DNA from: Adiantum capillus-veneris
Taxonomy: Eukaryota; Streptophyta; Polypodiopsida; Polypodiales; Pteridaceae
NCBI GenBank assembly: GCA_014529385.2
Contig: CM043948.1
Span: forward strand, 21,947,951 to 22,011,950
Direction of reading: 5' to 3'
DNA length: 64,000 nucleotides
The notes under the pieces are model-generated. The model did not search any database. It saw nothing but the letters and a program-made list of their open reading frames with translations, and was not told where the DNA came from. Every line of letters starts with the position of its first letter. Position 1 is the stretch's first letter. The position numbers and the translations under genes were made by a program. Below, piece after piece: positions 20,312 through 31,386 of the stretch.

Positions 20312-21286
20312 TCACAAATATCTTGTAGGGATGATCTCATTGACACACGCATGTAAGGTGGCCAAAAATTGAGTCCACTCTAGGGGTTCCATTCTTTCCT
20401 TTGGGAAAGGTTCAGGTATATAGTTGAAATTTTCAGATGGTCTAGCCCGGTTGCACTTGTCTTTTGCAAGGGTGTCACATCCAAAAGCTCCACACATCCA
20501 TAGGTGAGTTTTAGAGTTCAACCACTCAGGTACTTCAGGTTCTATAGTTGTAGCCAAATCAAAGTCTTCTACGAGTGTTCTCCATACATCTCTATAACTA
20601 TGGTTTCTTAAATTGATGTGAGTGGTGGTTTCCATGTTGTGCAAGTAGATATAATCATAGCCCCATTCTTGAACCATCTTCAAATGATGCATGAATGGTC
20701 TTTATAGAATAACATCATAGTTATTCTCAATACCAAAATCTACTACTACAAATGTATGTTCATACTCTATTCCATAAGCAGTCATCACCACCTGCTCTAA
20801 TATACCAAAAGGCTTTGCAATGTAGCCATTAGCTAGTTGCAATTTTATGTGTGTTTGTCTAAGGACATGTTTTCTCCATTTCTCCCAAATTACCTTAGTG
20901 GCAATGGAAAATCCTACACCACTATCTATAATGGCAATAGTTTCTAATCCTTGATGCTCTATATGCAATGTGGTGCTTCCCTCTTCAGTTTTGTAATAAT
21001 CACCAACTTTGTTTATAGGAACTGGCTTCACATCCTTTTTGGGTTGGTTCCATTCCTACATTTCTTGACCCATTGTCTCAATAGGATTTTTGATTCCCAT
21101 TTTCTCAAGAAATCTACCAACATCTCTCCACATGGGTGTATGCAAGATATAGCATACCCACTTGGACTGTAGTACGTACCTAAGCGTGACCTCCACAATG
21201 TGGCTAACTCGGCGAGTCATCCTCGTGCCTGAAGCAGGAACTTGTGATGCTTTGGCATACTCGGTAAGAGGCTCCATGTAACTCAC
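20312..21286 (-). pseudogene. Ty3 protease-region fragment related to element A
   Basis: Three open pieces follow the order in A: a gag C-terminal piece (PMWRDVGRFLEKMGIKNP, about 21060-21140), protease (IDSGVG near 20930, YDVIL near 20705) and the post-protease linker (WGYDYIYL, WMCGA). Stops and one frame change separate them. The fragment is cut at about 20300. The first few residues (to about 21106) are also present in Y copy 2, where the rest is missing. Diverged from A, so an older, separate insertion. Confidence 0.7.
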
Positions 21287-21614
21287 CGAGTGACGTGGTC
21301 ATGCCACAAAGGCGACATGTTATTTACATGTGCATGCGCACACATCATTGCCACGTAACATGGCAATCCCAACATAGGCAGGCCATGTAACTTAGCAAGT
21401 TACGTGGCAAAGCCTACTAGATTGTCACATAGGCAGTATGCATAACTTGATGAGTTACGTGGATGCCATCTTGGAAGAACTCTCAACAACGATGTGGTAT
21501 ACACAATAGATATCCATGTAACTCATCGAGTTATGTGGTCGCCACGTAGCTCAACGAGTTATGTGGACATGTCTCCAACCGTTTGCATTCCATGCAACTC
21601 AGCAAGTTACGTGG
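21274..21614. repeat. Palindromic array with ACGT ends, Y copy 1
   Basis: Six imperfect 23-25-bp palindromes of the form CCACGTAACTC-nnn-GAGTTACGTGG start at 21274, 21383, 21440, 21514, 21542 and 21590. Arms vary by single transitions (CATGTAAC, AGTTATGTGG). The matching set in copy 2 is at 58328-58673. Spacing is irregular and the DNA between copies is not repeated. Confidence 0.85.
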
Positions 21615-21971
21615 AAGAATTCAATGACACTTGCATATATGATTTTACATGGACCCACATCTTTGCATGGACCCACATCTGTGCATGGAATTTTTTGACG
21701 ACAATCTTACTAAGCATCTAACTCAGAGAATGTCTGGATCAAATCTTTGTCACTCCTTGAGACTCTTTTTCCCTCTCTTCTCTCTCTCCCCATACAGTGT
21801 ATATAAGAGTCCCAAAATATCATATATTATGGTTGCATATTCACCACATGATAAATATCATATCATAATTTGTAAAATTATATACAAATTCATATCCAAA
21901 AATGCATCTATTTCCAACTTCGAGGGCGTCACCCCCCTTGGATCCCCCTGGCAACAGAAATAGAGAGCAAC

Positions 21972-21973
<2 letters not shown>

Positions 21974-22054
<81 letters not shown>
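21974..22054. repeat. (GA)n microsatellite, about 80 bp
   Basis: An uninterrupted GA run. The counterpart in Y copy 2 is the CT run at about 57934-57983. The arginine/glutamate or serine/leucine reading frames across it are not genes. Confidence 0.95.
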
Positions 22055-22057
<3 letters not shown>

Positions 22058-22129
22058 GAATTTTCTTTTTAAATGTTAGGTGATGAAAATCTAGTTGTCC
22101 ACGTAGACGATGAGCTAGTTATCTAAATA

Positions 22130-22980
22130 CACACCAATATGATTGACCATATATCCGACAATAAAGATGATGATATAGAAGATAATCTAAAAGACCATAG
22201 ATAAAATTTAGTTAATTATACAAAGAGAAATTTAAAAGGGCTTGGAGCAATTGTATAAGCAGCCATATAGAGGATCATACCATCAACCATATAGATGACC
22301 ATACGTATGCCTACATAGAAGATTGTAAAAATGACCATATAGACTAGCATAGAACTGACTATATACACTATCATATACATGTGGTCTATGGAAAAAGGAT
22401 AGCACTATATTTAGATGACCATATGGACGCCAATACAGAGGACTATATAAATTCCCATGTAGATGGTCATAGAGACAACCATATAGAGGCCAATGTAGAT
22501 TTCCATAGAGCCAATATAAAGACTATCATATCCTAATCCATCAAAGAAAGATAGCAATGAATATGACCCTATTGATGACATTAGCCAATGATATTGATGA
22601 TCCATGTAGACAATCAATCTTTACAAAGTTAACCATGTATATGTCCATGCAGACAATTGTATAGATGACCATATAGACAACATTGTTGATGCACTTGTAG
22701 AAGGACCATATAAACACCCATATAAAAAATATATAGACAAGCATTTCCTAATCCATTATAAAAGGATACGAATGTAGATGACCATATAAAGGTCTACATA
22801 TATGACCATAAAGCTAAAGGTCCACATATATAAAGGATACTAATATAGATGACCATATAAATGTCCACACATAAGGAAATAAATCTAATCATATAGATGA
22901 AAATATAGACAACCATATAAAGACCCATGTACATGGCCAAAGAGCTAACAATACCAGATGATCATATCATAATCCATGAT
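22130..22980. repeat. AT-rich degenerate repeat built on CATATAGATGACCATATAG-like units
   Basis: About 850 bp of short, drifting repeats with cores such as ATGACCATAT and ATATAGAC, spaced in rough multiples of 9 bases. The reverse complement fills 56990-57900. Open frames through it give tyrosine/isoleucine/methionine-rich peptides and are by-products of the repeat. Confidence 0.75.
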
Positions 22981-22986
22981 AGGAGA

Positions 22987-23225
22987 GCTAAAATGGGTTG
23001 TATGAGCCATATGTCCCATTTTAGCAACATAGTATGGCCCTTGACCACCCGCGGATGACTATGTACTTTCTACAAGTGGGTGAATGGTACTCACACCCAC
23101 TCGTGCAAAGTCTCATGGTCATCAGATATGGTCTGGGCGATCTCGATCCATATTATGCGCTAAAATGGGTTATATGTGCTATATGTCCAATTTTAGAGCA
23201 TAGTATGGGCCTTGACTAGCCATAC
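22987..23225. repeat. Duplicated inverted-repeat segment at the start of Y copy 1
   Basis: GCTAAAATGGG...CCCATTTTAGC (arms of 11 bases, 16 bases between them) is followed by an ACATAGTATGGCCCTTGAC-like stretch. It occurs at 22987-23055 and again, diverged, at 23159-23225. In Y copy 2 it is present once (about 56920-56985). Confidence 0.7.
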
Positions 23226-25152
23226 TGTTAAGTATGGAGCCTGATTTACCCCTTGTAATTTTTTGTGTTAAAAACGCACATTTTTAAGGCCCCCATTATG
23301 AGGAGAAGCCATCGTGCGTGAAGAAAAATAACTCACTGAAAAATAAAATCACTCGGCGGAAATCAAAATTTTCACGGCCAGTCTCGCTTTACCTTCATCT
23401 TGTTTTCGCAGGAAGCTATGGAACCCCATTCCAACCCTTTAAAGGAAATACAACTTTTCGGGAGTCAGAAGCATCCTCTACAGCATGACATAACTGCCTA
23501 GACTCAGGTTTTGATAAGCTCCTGTAATTTTCCTCTCGTTTGGCTCCTCTTGACCCTTGGTTGTGGATATGTATTGCCCTCACGTATGTCCATGTGGTTA
23601 CCTACATGACATATGAGAAAGAACATAGATATTAAGCTGAGTATAAAGCTGACATGCATAACCCCCATGCAGCTAGCTTAACATGCCAATTATTCTAGTA
23701 CATCTCTATTCCAGTTTTAAGGACTAGCACTAGTACTAGCCAATGTTGCCATAATACTTGTTTTCCTATAAATCCTCAAAACCTAGCCAAAGCTAAATAC
23801 CTTCACCACTCTACCTTTATTTCAAATAAATTGCACACCTTAGCCTATTTTAAATAGCTCATCTCCATATCACCTATCATTACTTCTCTTTTCTTAAGCT
23901 TCCCTATTTGCTTTCATGAAAGCCAATGGATGCACCGCATTGTCCTTGTGTTAAATATTTGCCTCATGCAAACATAAATGATAAGGTTCACTATAATCTC
24001 CTCCTAGATTCCAATTAAGATGGTTGTCAATGAGCATTTGTATGCTTCCTCAAAACCTCTAGCCCTTTGTTCAACCATAAAACCAAGCACAAGTGATGGT
24101 CCTTCCTAAAATTAAACCTTCATCAAGAAAACTTGAATTTACCATTCCCAAGGAATAACATTTCACTCTCAATCAAGAGACTACTGTGAGGTCCCTGCCC
24201 CTTGTCGAGAGGAGCAGAGTATCTTTGATAGGTCTCCAATCCTGAGAAGGAAAAACCAACGGACATTGCCTTAACTACTACGTAGCCACGGGCATGAACC
24301 GTTAGTGAAGGATTGGTCCTATCTCGCTATGGCGGAGCGTGACACCATAACCCTATCTAAAAACTATCTATAATCAATTATACCGAAAAGTATAAATCTT
24401 AGAGTGACCAACCTGTGCGCTTTTTTCCCCATGTTTCAGAAGCACAGCCGCCAAGGTTTGTCTCTTTTAAGATTTATGACATAAAAAAATAATTTCTAGC
24501 ATTGGAAAGTTACCTGACTCATCAGGTCCACCCGTCCATAGAATGATACCTTCGGGGTATCATTCTCCCACTTTCCATACCACACTCACCCTTCTTTTTT
24601 TATCTAATTACTACCACACTGTTTAAACATACATGTTCCTTTACTTTATTTATGATACTGGTTCGTTAAAACAGCCCTTCAAACAGTATTACAAACAATA
24701 GTTAAACAAGAAGTCGTCCAATTTTAAACCAACAACCCTCACTCAAGAATCTCTACTGGCACTATTATGTCCGATCGGTATATACATTATTTATAAAAAC
24801 CCTTGTCCTCATGAGCGTCCCATACCCCTCGACAAGTACTCGTTGTGCTAATCTGGACGTACTCCTGCCACAGCAACAACGGTGCCAATCTGAGCATCAT
24901 TCTCACACCACGTCAAAACAAAACTGCAGTATCCAGCTGGGCTAATTTGGGTGTACTCCCACCATAGCATCAACGGTGCCATCCTGGGCGTCATCTCACG
25001 CCTCGGCAACTGCCACATAATACTAGCGTTAATAAGTAGAGAGACTTGAGAGAAACCATACCGAAGGTTTTGGACAAACATTCTTTTCTATAGCAACCAG
25101 TTTAACCATACATTCTTTCCTACTTGTGAAACATATACCGAATTTCTTGGGG
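23226..25152. other. Stretch without recognisable genes
   Basis: No coding region, RNA gene or element end could be supported. It contains a perfect hairpin at 24540-24566 and a diverged direct duplication of about 55 bp (about 24845-24900 and 24941-24996; shared CAACGGTGCC core). TGTGAGGTCCCTGCC at 24185 looks like a possible LTR start, but no partner was found. Confidence 0.5.
24540..24566. other. Perfect hairpin, 11-bp stem
   Basis: AGAATGATACC and GGTATCATTCT pair exactly around TTCGG. A stable stem-loop of unknown purpose, with no ORF ending beside it. Confidence 0.6.
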
Positions 25153-25380
25153 TTAAGCCCCTTGGTTTCGGTCCATTTTTTCTTTCCATAAGGTAAATAA
25201 TATATTCCTATGGTCTCGCATATGCAATGATGCATAACTTAAAACTGCAATACTAACCTGTACCATAGCTCCGATTGGTTCGATTGGTGGAGACATAGCA
25301 TGTTCCGCAGGAGTTCCCCCGTTACTTGTACCGGCTTCATGATCATTAGCGCCTTGTGTTCGAGCACGCTTTGGAGCCAT
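25153..25380 (-). pseudogene. Possible gag N-terminus remnant
   Basis: The 75 codons start MAPKRARTQGANDHEAGTS, a composition seen at the start of many chromovirus Gag proteins. The frame then decays. It lies downstream (minus strand) of a probable LTR and of the chromovirus integrase at 26965-27741. No capsid motif is visible, so the assignment is weak. Confidence 0.3.
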
Positions 25381-26932
25381 TTTTTTGTACTACACTTATG
25401 TTATACACTTAGAACTTTAAATTGATCAATTTTCCTAGTAGTCTCCTTGTTTCCAAAGAGAGTCTGTAATTTAAACCCTCGCCAACTCGGATTCACACTT
25501 AGTGTTGTTGTTCTACATCTAATTTCTATACATCAAATATTTGCTAATCGTAATTAATCAAAAATTAAGTGTGTAAACTGTGAGTGAAAGTTTAGGAATG
25601 CATTACTTTTATGCTTCACATTTCTAATCCAATTCTAACTTCAATTTCTATACTTCAACTAAATCAATTTTTAGTATTATTCAAAATTCTACTTAATCTG
25701 ATTGACAATAAAATTGGTGAATGAGAATTTCATCATGTATAATAAGAATATGATGAGTTCTCTTATGTATTAACTTTCAATTAACTATACATAAGTTAAT
25801 AGTGAAGATGTACTAACTAGAGAGAGTAGGTATACTTAGAGAGATTAGAGTAAGAGAAAACATACACTCACATCTTTTCTAAAGTTAATTGAATCTTACT
25901 AATCTATTAGAGAGATTAGAGTAAGAGATAGCACACACACACACACACATATCCTTCTTAAAACTAATTGAATCTTACTAATCTATTAGAGAGATTAGAG
26001 TAAAAGATAGCACACACACATACATATCCTTCTTAAAACTAGTTGAATCTTACTAATCTATTAGAGAGATTAGAGTAAGAGATAGCACACACACACACAC
26101 ATAGTTAATTGAATCTTACTAATCTATTAGAGAGATTAGAGTAAGAGATAGCACACATACATCATTCCTAAAGTTGATTAAATGCTTAATTAATATGCAC
26201 CTTATTAGTCCACTAGAGTTTTTGCTCTCTTAGTGGTTTGTGGACGCCTTCTCTCTAAGAGAAGTGGCAGCACTTCGTGAGCGCTATAGAGGCAATCTCT
26301 ATGTCTAAAGTGTGAGCATGGATGCTCTATTTATAGCAGAAAAGAAAACGTCCAAATTTTTTTTTCAAATTTAAAAATAATTTTTTTTTTGTTTTTTTTC
26401 CTCAAAAATCATACCCGCGTTTTTGGTACCCTTGTGGTACCCATCAGCTTGACCACTTTGTCATTATCATCAAAAGATAAGGCCACACAGCCCCCTCTCA
26501 TTAATATTAGTCAAGACTAAGCTCTCCTTTTCATGTGACAGTGTGTACCACTTTGTCCCCTCCTATGTGAGTCCAGGTGAGTCCATGTGCCTTCATTTGT
26601 CATCCCTGTGTATTCTTTTGTCTTTATAATTATTTTATTTATTTCCTTAATGATAATTTACTTTACATTTTTAAGTTAAACTTTACACTCTTATATTAAC
26701 TTTACAGTAGTAAAAGAAAATTCTACAATCAATAAATAAGTCTTACAATAAGTTAGTTAGTGATTCATATAGCTAAACATGTCAAAATTTTGAAGCGTAA
26801 ATTTTAAATTCTAGGTTTTCTCAACCTACGATTCATAATTTGAACTCGAATATCTTAAATAATGAGTGATGGTTTAAAAAAATTCAAATGCGTAATAGAA
26901 CTTGTGTGAAATTCAAAAGTAGAGACCTTACA
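25381..26932 (-). repeat. Probable LTR of a chromovirus, boundaries partly inferred
   Basis: The minus strand reads AAGTTGGGGAGAATAT and then TGTAAGGTCTC at 26932, a polypurine tract and LTR start placed just after an integrase 3' end. The other end is not fixed: it should lie near 25400-25550, before the possible gag start. It contains the tandem repeat at 25838-26185. No ORF of note. Confidence 0.45.
25838..26185. repeat. About 80-bp tandem repeat, 4-5 units
   Basis: Each unit contains TTGAATCTTACTAATCTATT, then AGAGAGATTAGAGTAAGAG and a (CA)n tract of variable length. The units differ mainly in the CA length and a few substitutions. Confidence 0.9.
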
Positions 26933-26964
26933 ATATTCTCCCCAACTTAGAATTTGAGATGCCC

Positions 26965-27741
26965 TCATCTCAAGAACAGTGAAGGGTAATCCTTAAGAAG
27001 GGATGTCTCATCTTTCCAAGTAGCATCTTCTATAGGGAAATCCTTCCATAAGATAAGATGTTCTTTGATGGATCTATTCCTAAGATTTCTCTCCCGAGTT
27101 TCTAGGATAGTATCAGGTTGGAGTTGTAAAACATCTTGACCAGGTAAAATGATTTGCTCATCCATCAAGGACATGGTCAGGGTTATATACATACGGTTTT
27201 AACAGACTTATATGACATACATCATGCACTTTGAGATGAGAAGGGAGTTTTAGTCTATAAGCTTGATCACTTACAACCTTGGTTATTTCGTAAGGTCCAC
27301 AATATTGGTAGCTAAGCTTCTTATACCTTCCGAGGGACAGATTGCTCTTTTTGAGCTTTACTCGTAAGAAAACTTTGTCACCTTCTTTGAAAATCCGATC
27401 AGATCTTTTTAAGTCGGCGTACTTCTTTTGTCGATCTTGAGCCGCTTGAATATCCCTTCGAATAGCTTTGGTTTGAGCTTCCATTTCTTCAAGCATTTTC
27501 TTTGAGGCTTAGACCCATATAGTGGGGTCAAAAAAGTTAAGAGGTGATAAACATTCTTGACCATAAAGAGCATTAAAAGGTGTCATTCCAATACTTCTAT
27601 GAGTAGAGGAATTGTATGCATACTCTACCAAGGGTAGGTATTGAATCCACTTGCGAGGTTCTCTATTGCACTAGGCTTTGAGAATGTCTTCAATTACTTG
27701 ATTAACTCTTTCAGTTTGACCATCAGTTTGAGGATGATAAT
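26965..27741 (-). pseudogene. Chromovirus integrase C-terminus with chromodomain, decayed
   Basis: This is the end of a Ty3 pol. The minus strand starts inside the catalytic core (YHPQTDGQTERVNQ), continues with EYAYNSSTHRS and the GPY-like region (YCGPYEITKVVSDQAYRL), and ends with a chromodomain-like segment (ILETRERNLRNRSIKEHLI, then WKDFPIEDATW). It is broken by two in-frame stops and by a frame change near 27190. The chromodomain normally directs integration to particular chromatin. Homology stops at about 27741, and the DNA beyond belongs to unit X copy 2 or filler. Confidence 0.85.
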
Positions 27742-29157
27742 CACTGGCTTTCCTAGACCATCAACAACCAAGTCCCATGGTGGTAGACCACCACAAATCA
27801 TCAAAGGTATGTAAACGTAACCACGGGTGGTTCTAGAGTGACAAATTGCCAAATGGAGCTCCGGTGAAGCCAAAGTCGACAAAAACCATACGGCAAGGAT
27901 CCCCAAGGAATCGGGAAGCTATGGAGACCAACATCAAGAAATTTCATCGCCAAAAATCACTCCAAAAGTCAGAAAACGGCTCGGAGGCTCTGAAGTCCAC
28001 AAAGGGAGTTATTCTCTATCCATTTGACTTTTTTGTTGAAAGTAGGCTCAAAAGGGACTTAGGGGGGCCAAGGGCAAGCAATGGGAGCACCAGCAATGAA
28101 AAAATCACCAGGAGACATCCTATGCGTAGGATGTCTCAAGGACACTTTTTGGCACAAACGCCAACATCTCTCATCCTGCACATGTTCTGAATGACATTTA
28201 CAAGCTATCCACCAAGTTTCATCACATTTGGACCAAATTTGACCTCATATGCATGGAAAAAAGCAAAGTTAGGGCATAGAGGCAATAATGGGCCATAGAC
28301 CTACCAACTCTTGTCCAAATCCCATGAAACTTGCACAGCACATTCACCAACACATCAACAAACAATCTGTGTGGTCAGGGAGAAAAAAATGATGAAATAG
28401 ACATCCTACGCATAGGATGTCTATTTGACCTTTTTGACATGCAACGGATGATTTGTCATTCCAGATCCAATCACCTCATCATCAAGAGCCCATATATCAA
28501 GTTTGAAGCCATTTTAATCACTTTTGACCCCCAACACCCTCAAGATACACTTTTTTGAGCCCAAAATCACCTCACAGAGCCTAACAAGCATCAAATCTTG
28601 TCCAAATTCAAATCCAAGAACATGGCCATGTTCCATAGGCCAAGGACAACCCACAGAACAAGTTTCATGTCATTTTGATGAAAAAGACATCCTATGCGTA
28701 GGATGTCTCAGGCATAAATTTAGCCTTCTGTGCAAAGAATGACATCATGGGAGCCAAGACCATGGTGCAATGAGCCCATATACCAATTTTCAACCCATTT
28801 GGACATCAATTGCTACCTATGATGGACATCCTACCCAAATTGTGACCTAAAGCCTAAATCAACCCAAAAATCCACTTTTTGATATCCAAATTCAAATCCA
28901 AGCATATATCCATGTTCCATGAGCCTTACACTACCTGCATGTCAAGTATGAACCAATTCTAATGAAAAAGACATCCTACACGTAGGATGTCTAGATGGAA
29001 ATTTTTGGCCAGATTTGCACTGTGAGCACATGCACAGCTTCACAAGTTCCTTTTAAGGTTTCTTTTTTATTTTCAAGTCATTTGGATAAGCAAAACTCGG
29101 TTTCACAGCTAATATGGAAAAAACGCTAACTTCGGACTACTGAGTGCAACATGATCT
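27742..29157 (+). other. 5' non-coding part of unit X copy 2
   Basis: No gene is seen. The first 100 or so bases are junction DNA next to the truncated chromovirus, and no LTR or primer-binding site precedes X here, so copy 2 is cut at its 5' end. From 28113 the stretch carries the palindromic array also found in the leader of element A. It ends about 165 bp before the first X methionine. Confidence 0.6.
28113..28992. repeat. Four 24-bp palindromes at 285-bp intervals upstream of X copy 2
   Basis: Copies at 28113-28136, 28399-28422, 28685-28708 and 28969-28992 differ from the perfect palindrome of element A by one base each, always in the central CGCG (TGCG, CGCA, TGCG, CACG). That is the change expected from decay of methylated CpG. 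The intervals are 286, 286 and 284 bases. The DNA between copies aligns only in patches (for example TCCAAATTCAAATCCAAG in two units), so it is an old tandem array whose palindromes changed least. A half-site lies at 28824-28836. Confidence 0.95.
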
Positions 29158-29478
29158 ATGGCTGCCTCGAAGTCACCAGTAAAGAGGAAAAGAATGACCA
29201 TCAAGGATTATCTGGACGAAGTGGAACCCTTTGTCATTCCAGAAGGAACACTAAAGTCCACCAGCACTTGGATACAAAAGGATCTGTTCGAGTCCATTGA
29301 CCTAAAGATCTACCAGGGAGTGTTCGAAGACACTGAAGGCAATGTTATAGAGATACCAATGTTGCCGAGAGAACTCAATGAGTTTGTACGAAGCAAGATG
29401 GCCGGCTACTTGGAGAAAATTGTTCTCCACAACTACTTCGAAGCAATACTGGCGGGGGTGGACATCAAAAGAGTTTAG
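29158..29478 (+). CDS. Unit X copy 2, ORF X0 (106 codons), unknown
   Basis: It starts MAASKSPVKRKRMTIKDY, a basic N-terminus that could be a nuclear-localisation signal (inference). The rest is mixed helical with no recognised motif. It ends in TAG at 29476, and the same frame continues with EFVTSIKEDG. The same stop, in the same context, is in copy 1. Either X0 is a separate small protein, or it is the start of X1 read past the stop. Confidence 0.5.
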   Translation: MAASKSPVKRKRMTIKDYLDEVEPFVIPEGTLKSTSTWIQKDLFESIDLKIYQGVFEDTEGNVIEIPMLPRELNEFVRSKMAGYLEKIVLHNYFEAILAGVDIKRV

Positions 29479-31383
29479 GAGTTTGTAACAAGCATCAAAG
29501 AGGATGGAGTGGCCAAGGTAACAGATTTACAAGGCAGACCAGAAACAGAGATAATAATCACTGAGCAGGTTGTAGCTCATGCACTAGACCTCTCCAATGA
29601 GGGAGACAGTGTAACAAAAAGAAGGGATGAAGTCAAGGTGTACAAAGAGAAAAAGGCAAATTACACCTATGAAGACATTGCCAACCCAAAAGTGGCAATT
29701 ATCAGCCAGTTATACAACCAGTACTTCCACATGTGTACGAAGAGACCACAGAAGTACAGGATTCCGCCAGGTGCAATTGCCACAACGTTCACTTGGGAAA
29801 TGACAAAAGGCACCCCAAAGATAATCAAATATGCGGAATATATACATGACAGCTTAGTAAAGATGGGCAACAAAAATCCAACCTATATAGTGCCAGGAGA
29901 ACTGATCACCAAGGTGGTTTATGGGGCACTACACGCTAAAGGAAGGTGGCCTGACCCCCCATCTCAGAATGATTGGCTGAGAATAAAAGAAGACAAGGAA
30001 GATGAGCCGCAAAGGGCACCAACGGTGGCTACGAGATTGAAAAGACGGCTAGAGCCAGTTGAAGAGGAGCAACCCGAGAAGAAGAAAGGAAAGAAGGAGT
30101 TTGCTCAACTGTCGGCCAAAGAAACAAGGTCTCAAAAAGCGGCAAGACTAGAGAGGCTGATGGAGAGTTTTCGAGCGGAGAGAGCCCTCAAGGGTGATTT
30201 AAGCGAACTCTGGAAGCCATCTCTAGAGTCTATGTCCGGATCGTCCATAAGAGTGCAAAGGGACCAATTTGAAGATTATATCAAGAATTTCGAGATTCTT
30301 GATGCTATAGAAGAAAACATCCCTCATGTCCCTTTCACAGAACAGGAAGTACAACAGATAAGGCAGAAACTGCTAGAAGAAAAAGAGAGCCAAGAAAGTG
30401 AAAGAAAAACAAAAGCCGACAGAGACTTAAAGGGAAAACCTGCATCTCTACCAGATAGCCCTAAACCCAGCCCATAGCCATCACCACCGCCCTCACCACC
30501 TCCTAGCAGCCCTCCACAGGAAGATAAGGAGGCTGAGGACAGACAAGAAGAAAGGCAAGCAGAAGATCAAGAGCAAAGACAAGAACTTGAGCCAAAAGAA
30601 GAGGCCAAGCCTGAAACTAAGCAAAAAGGATTAGATGAGGCTTACTATGCATTTTTGGACCTGCTATCTGCAGGCTATATGAAGGACGAAGCCGCCATAG
30701 TCGCATTCGACTTGGCGAGGACAGGGTCTAAAGAACAGATGCAAGGCATCAGGCTAGTGGAGCTAAAAGAAATTGCTAGAGACACGGTAGACCTGCACCC
30801 GCCCTCCAATGACTGGGATGTGGTGATGACAAAGCTAGCCGGATTGAGGGCACAATCCATGGCTTCAGAGAAAGAAATGACAACTCTCAAAGCCACTGAA
30901 GAAAAGATCAAAATGGAAGTACATTCTATGCAGGGACAAAGCCAAGGGCAAAAGGAGAGAGAAGCCGACCTACAGGCCAGCTTGGCACGGGCTCTACAAA
31001 ACTGCCAAGCAATGGAAGAAGCAAATTAGGAAGCAGCAAAAAGAATACAAACAGCTGAATAAGAGTGTCAGCAGCTCAGCAAGTCATTGCGAGATGCCGA
31101 GAAAGAAAGAGATAATCTGACACTATAGCTGGCAGAAGAAACGAAAGAAGTAGAGGCCATGAGGAATGCCAAGGAAAGAGCAGAGATAGAACAAGAAGCA
31201 AGCCTGGATGAAGTCCTTGAGCTCAAGGACCAACTAAAAGTCAAAGATCAAACCATCCAGAGGCTGCGAGCATCACCTCCTATTGTTAGAGCTACGAGCT
31301 CTACTCAAATCATTTCCGAGAGTCGACTCTATGAAGAGCAAATGCAAGAACTTCAGAAAGAACTGACTCTCGAGAAAAAGTAG
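29479..31383 (+). pseudogene. Unit X copy 2, ORF X1, several extra stops
   Basis: The counterpart of 10040-11932; the first methionine of the frame is at 29509. It stays in one frame throughout but has extra stops at 30475 (TAG where copy 1 has CAG), 31027 (TAG, again CAG), then TAA where copy 1 has GAA, and TAG where copy 1 has CAG. There is a short in-frame deletion in the proline/glutamate linker. It ends at the TAG shared with copy 1 (31381-31383). The domain layout is as in copy 1: globular N-terminus, proline-rich linker, long coiled coil. Confidence 0.6.
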
Positions 31384-31386
31384 AGA

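Larger units (their letters stand above)
17611..23086 (-). repeat. Repeat Y copy 1, main part
   Basis: The reverse complement aligns along its length with 56886-60930, apart from extra DNA at about 19682-21105. Copy 2 directly follows the polypurine tract of Ty3 element H, so Y is most likely a very long LTR. Copy 1 would then be an LTR, or LTR fragment, of a second such element in opposite orientation. It contains a TATA-like box (reverse complement of CTTATATAGG near 17940), microsatellites, the palindromic array at 21274-21614 and an AT-rich degenerate repeat near its start. No protein-coding gene is certain. Confidence 0.75.

Noticed and set aside
22411-22744. Open frames giving tyrosine/isoleucine/methionine-rich peptides (also 57347-57772)
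   Set aside because: They are produced by the AT-rich degenerate repeat and differ between the two copies; no domain or start context.
24180-24420. rRNA or tRNA-like segment
   Set aside because: No cloverleaf, A/B boxes or recognisable rRNA core.
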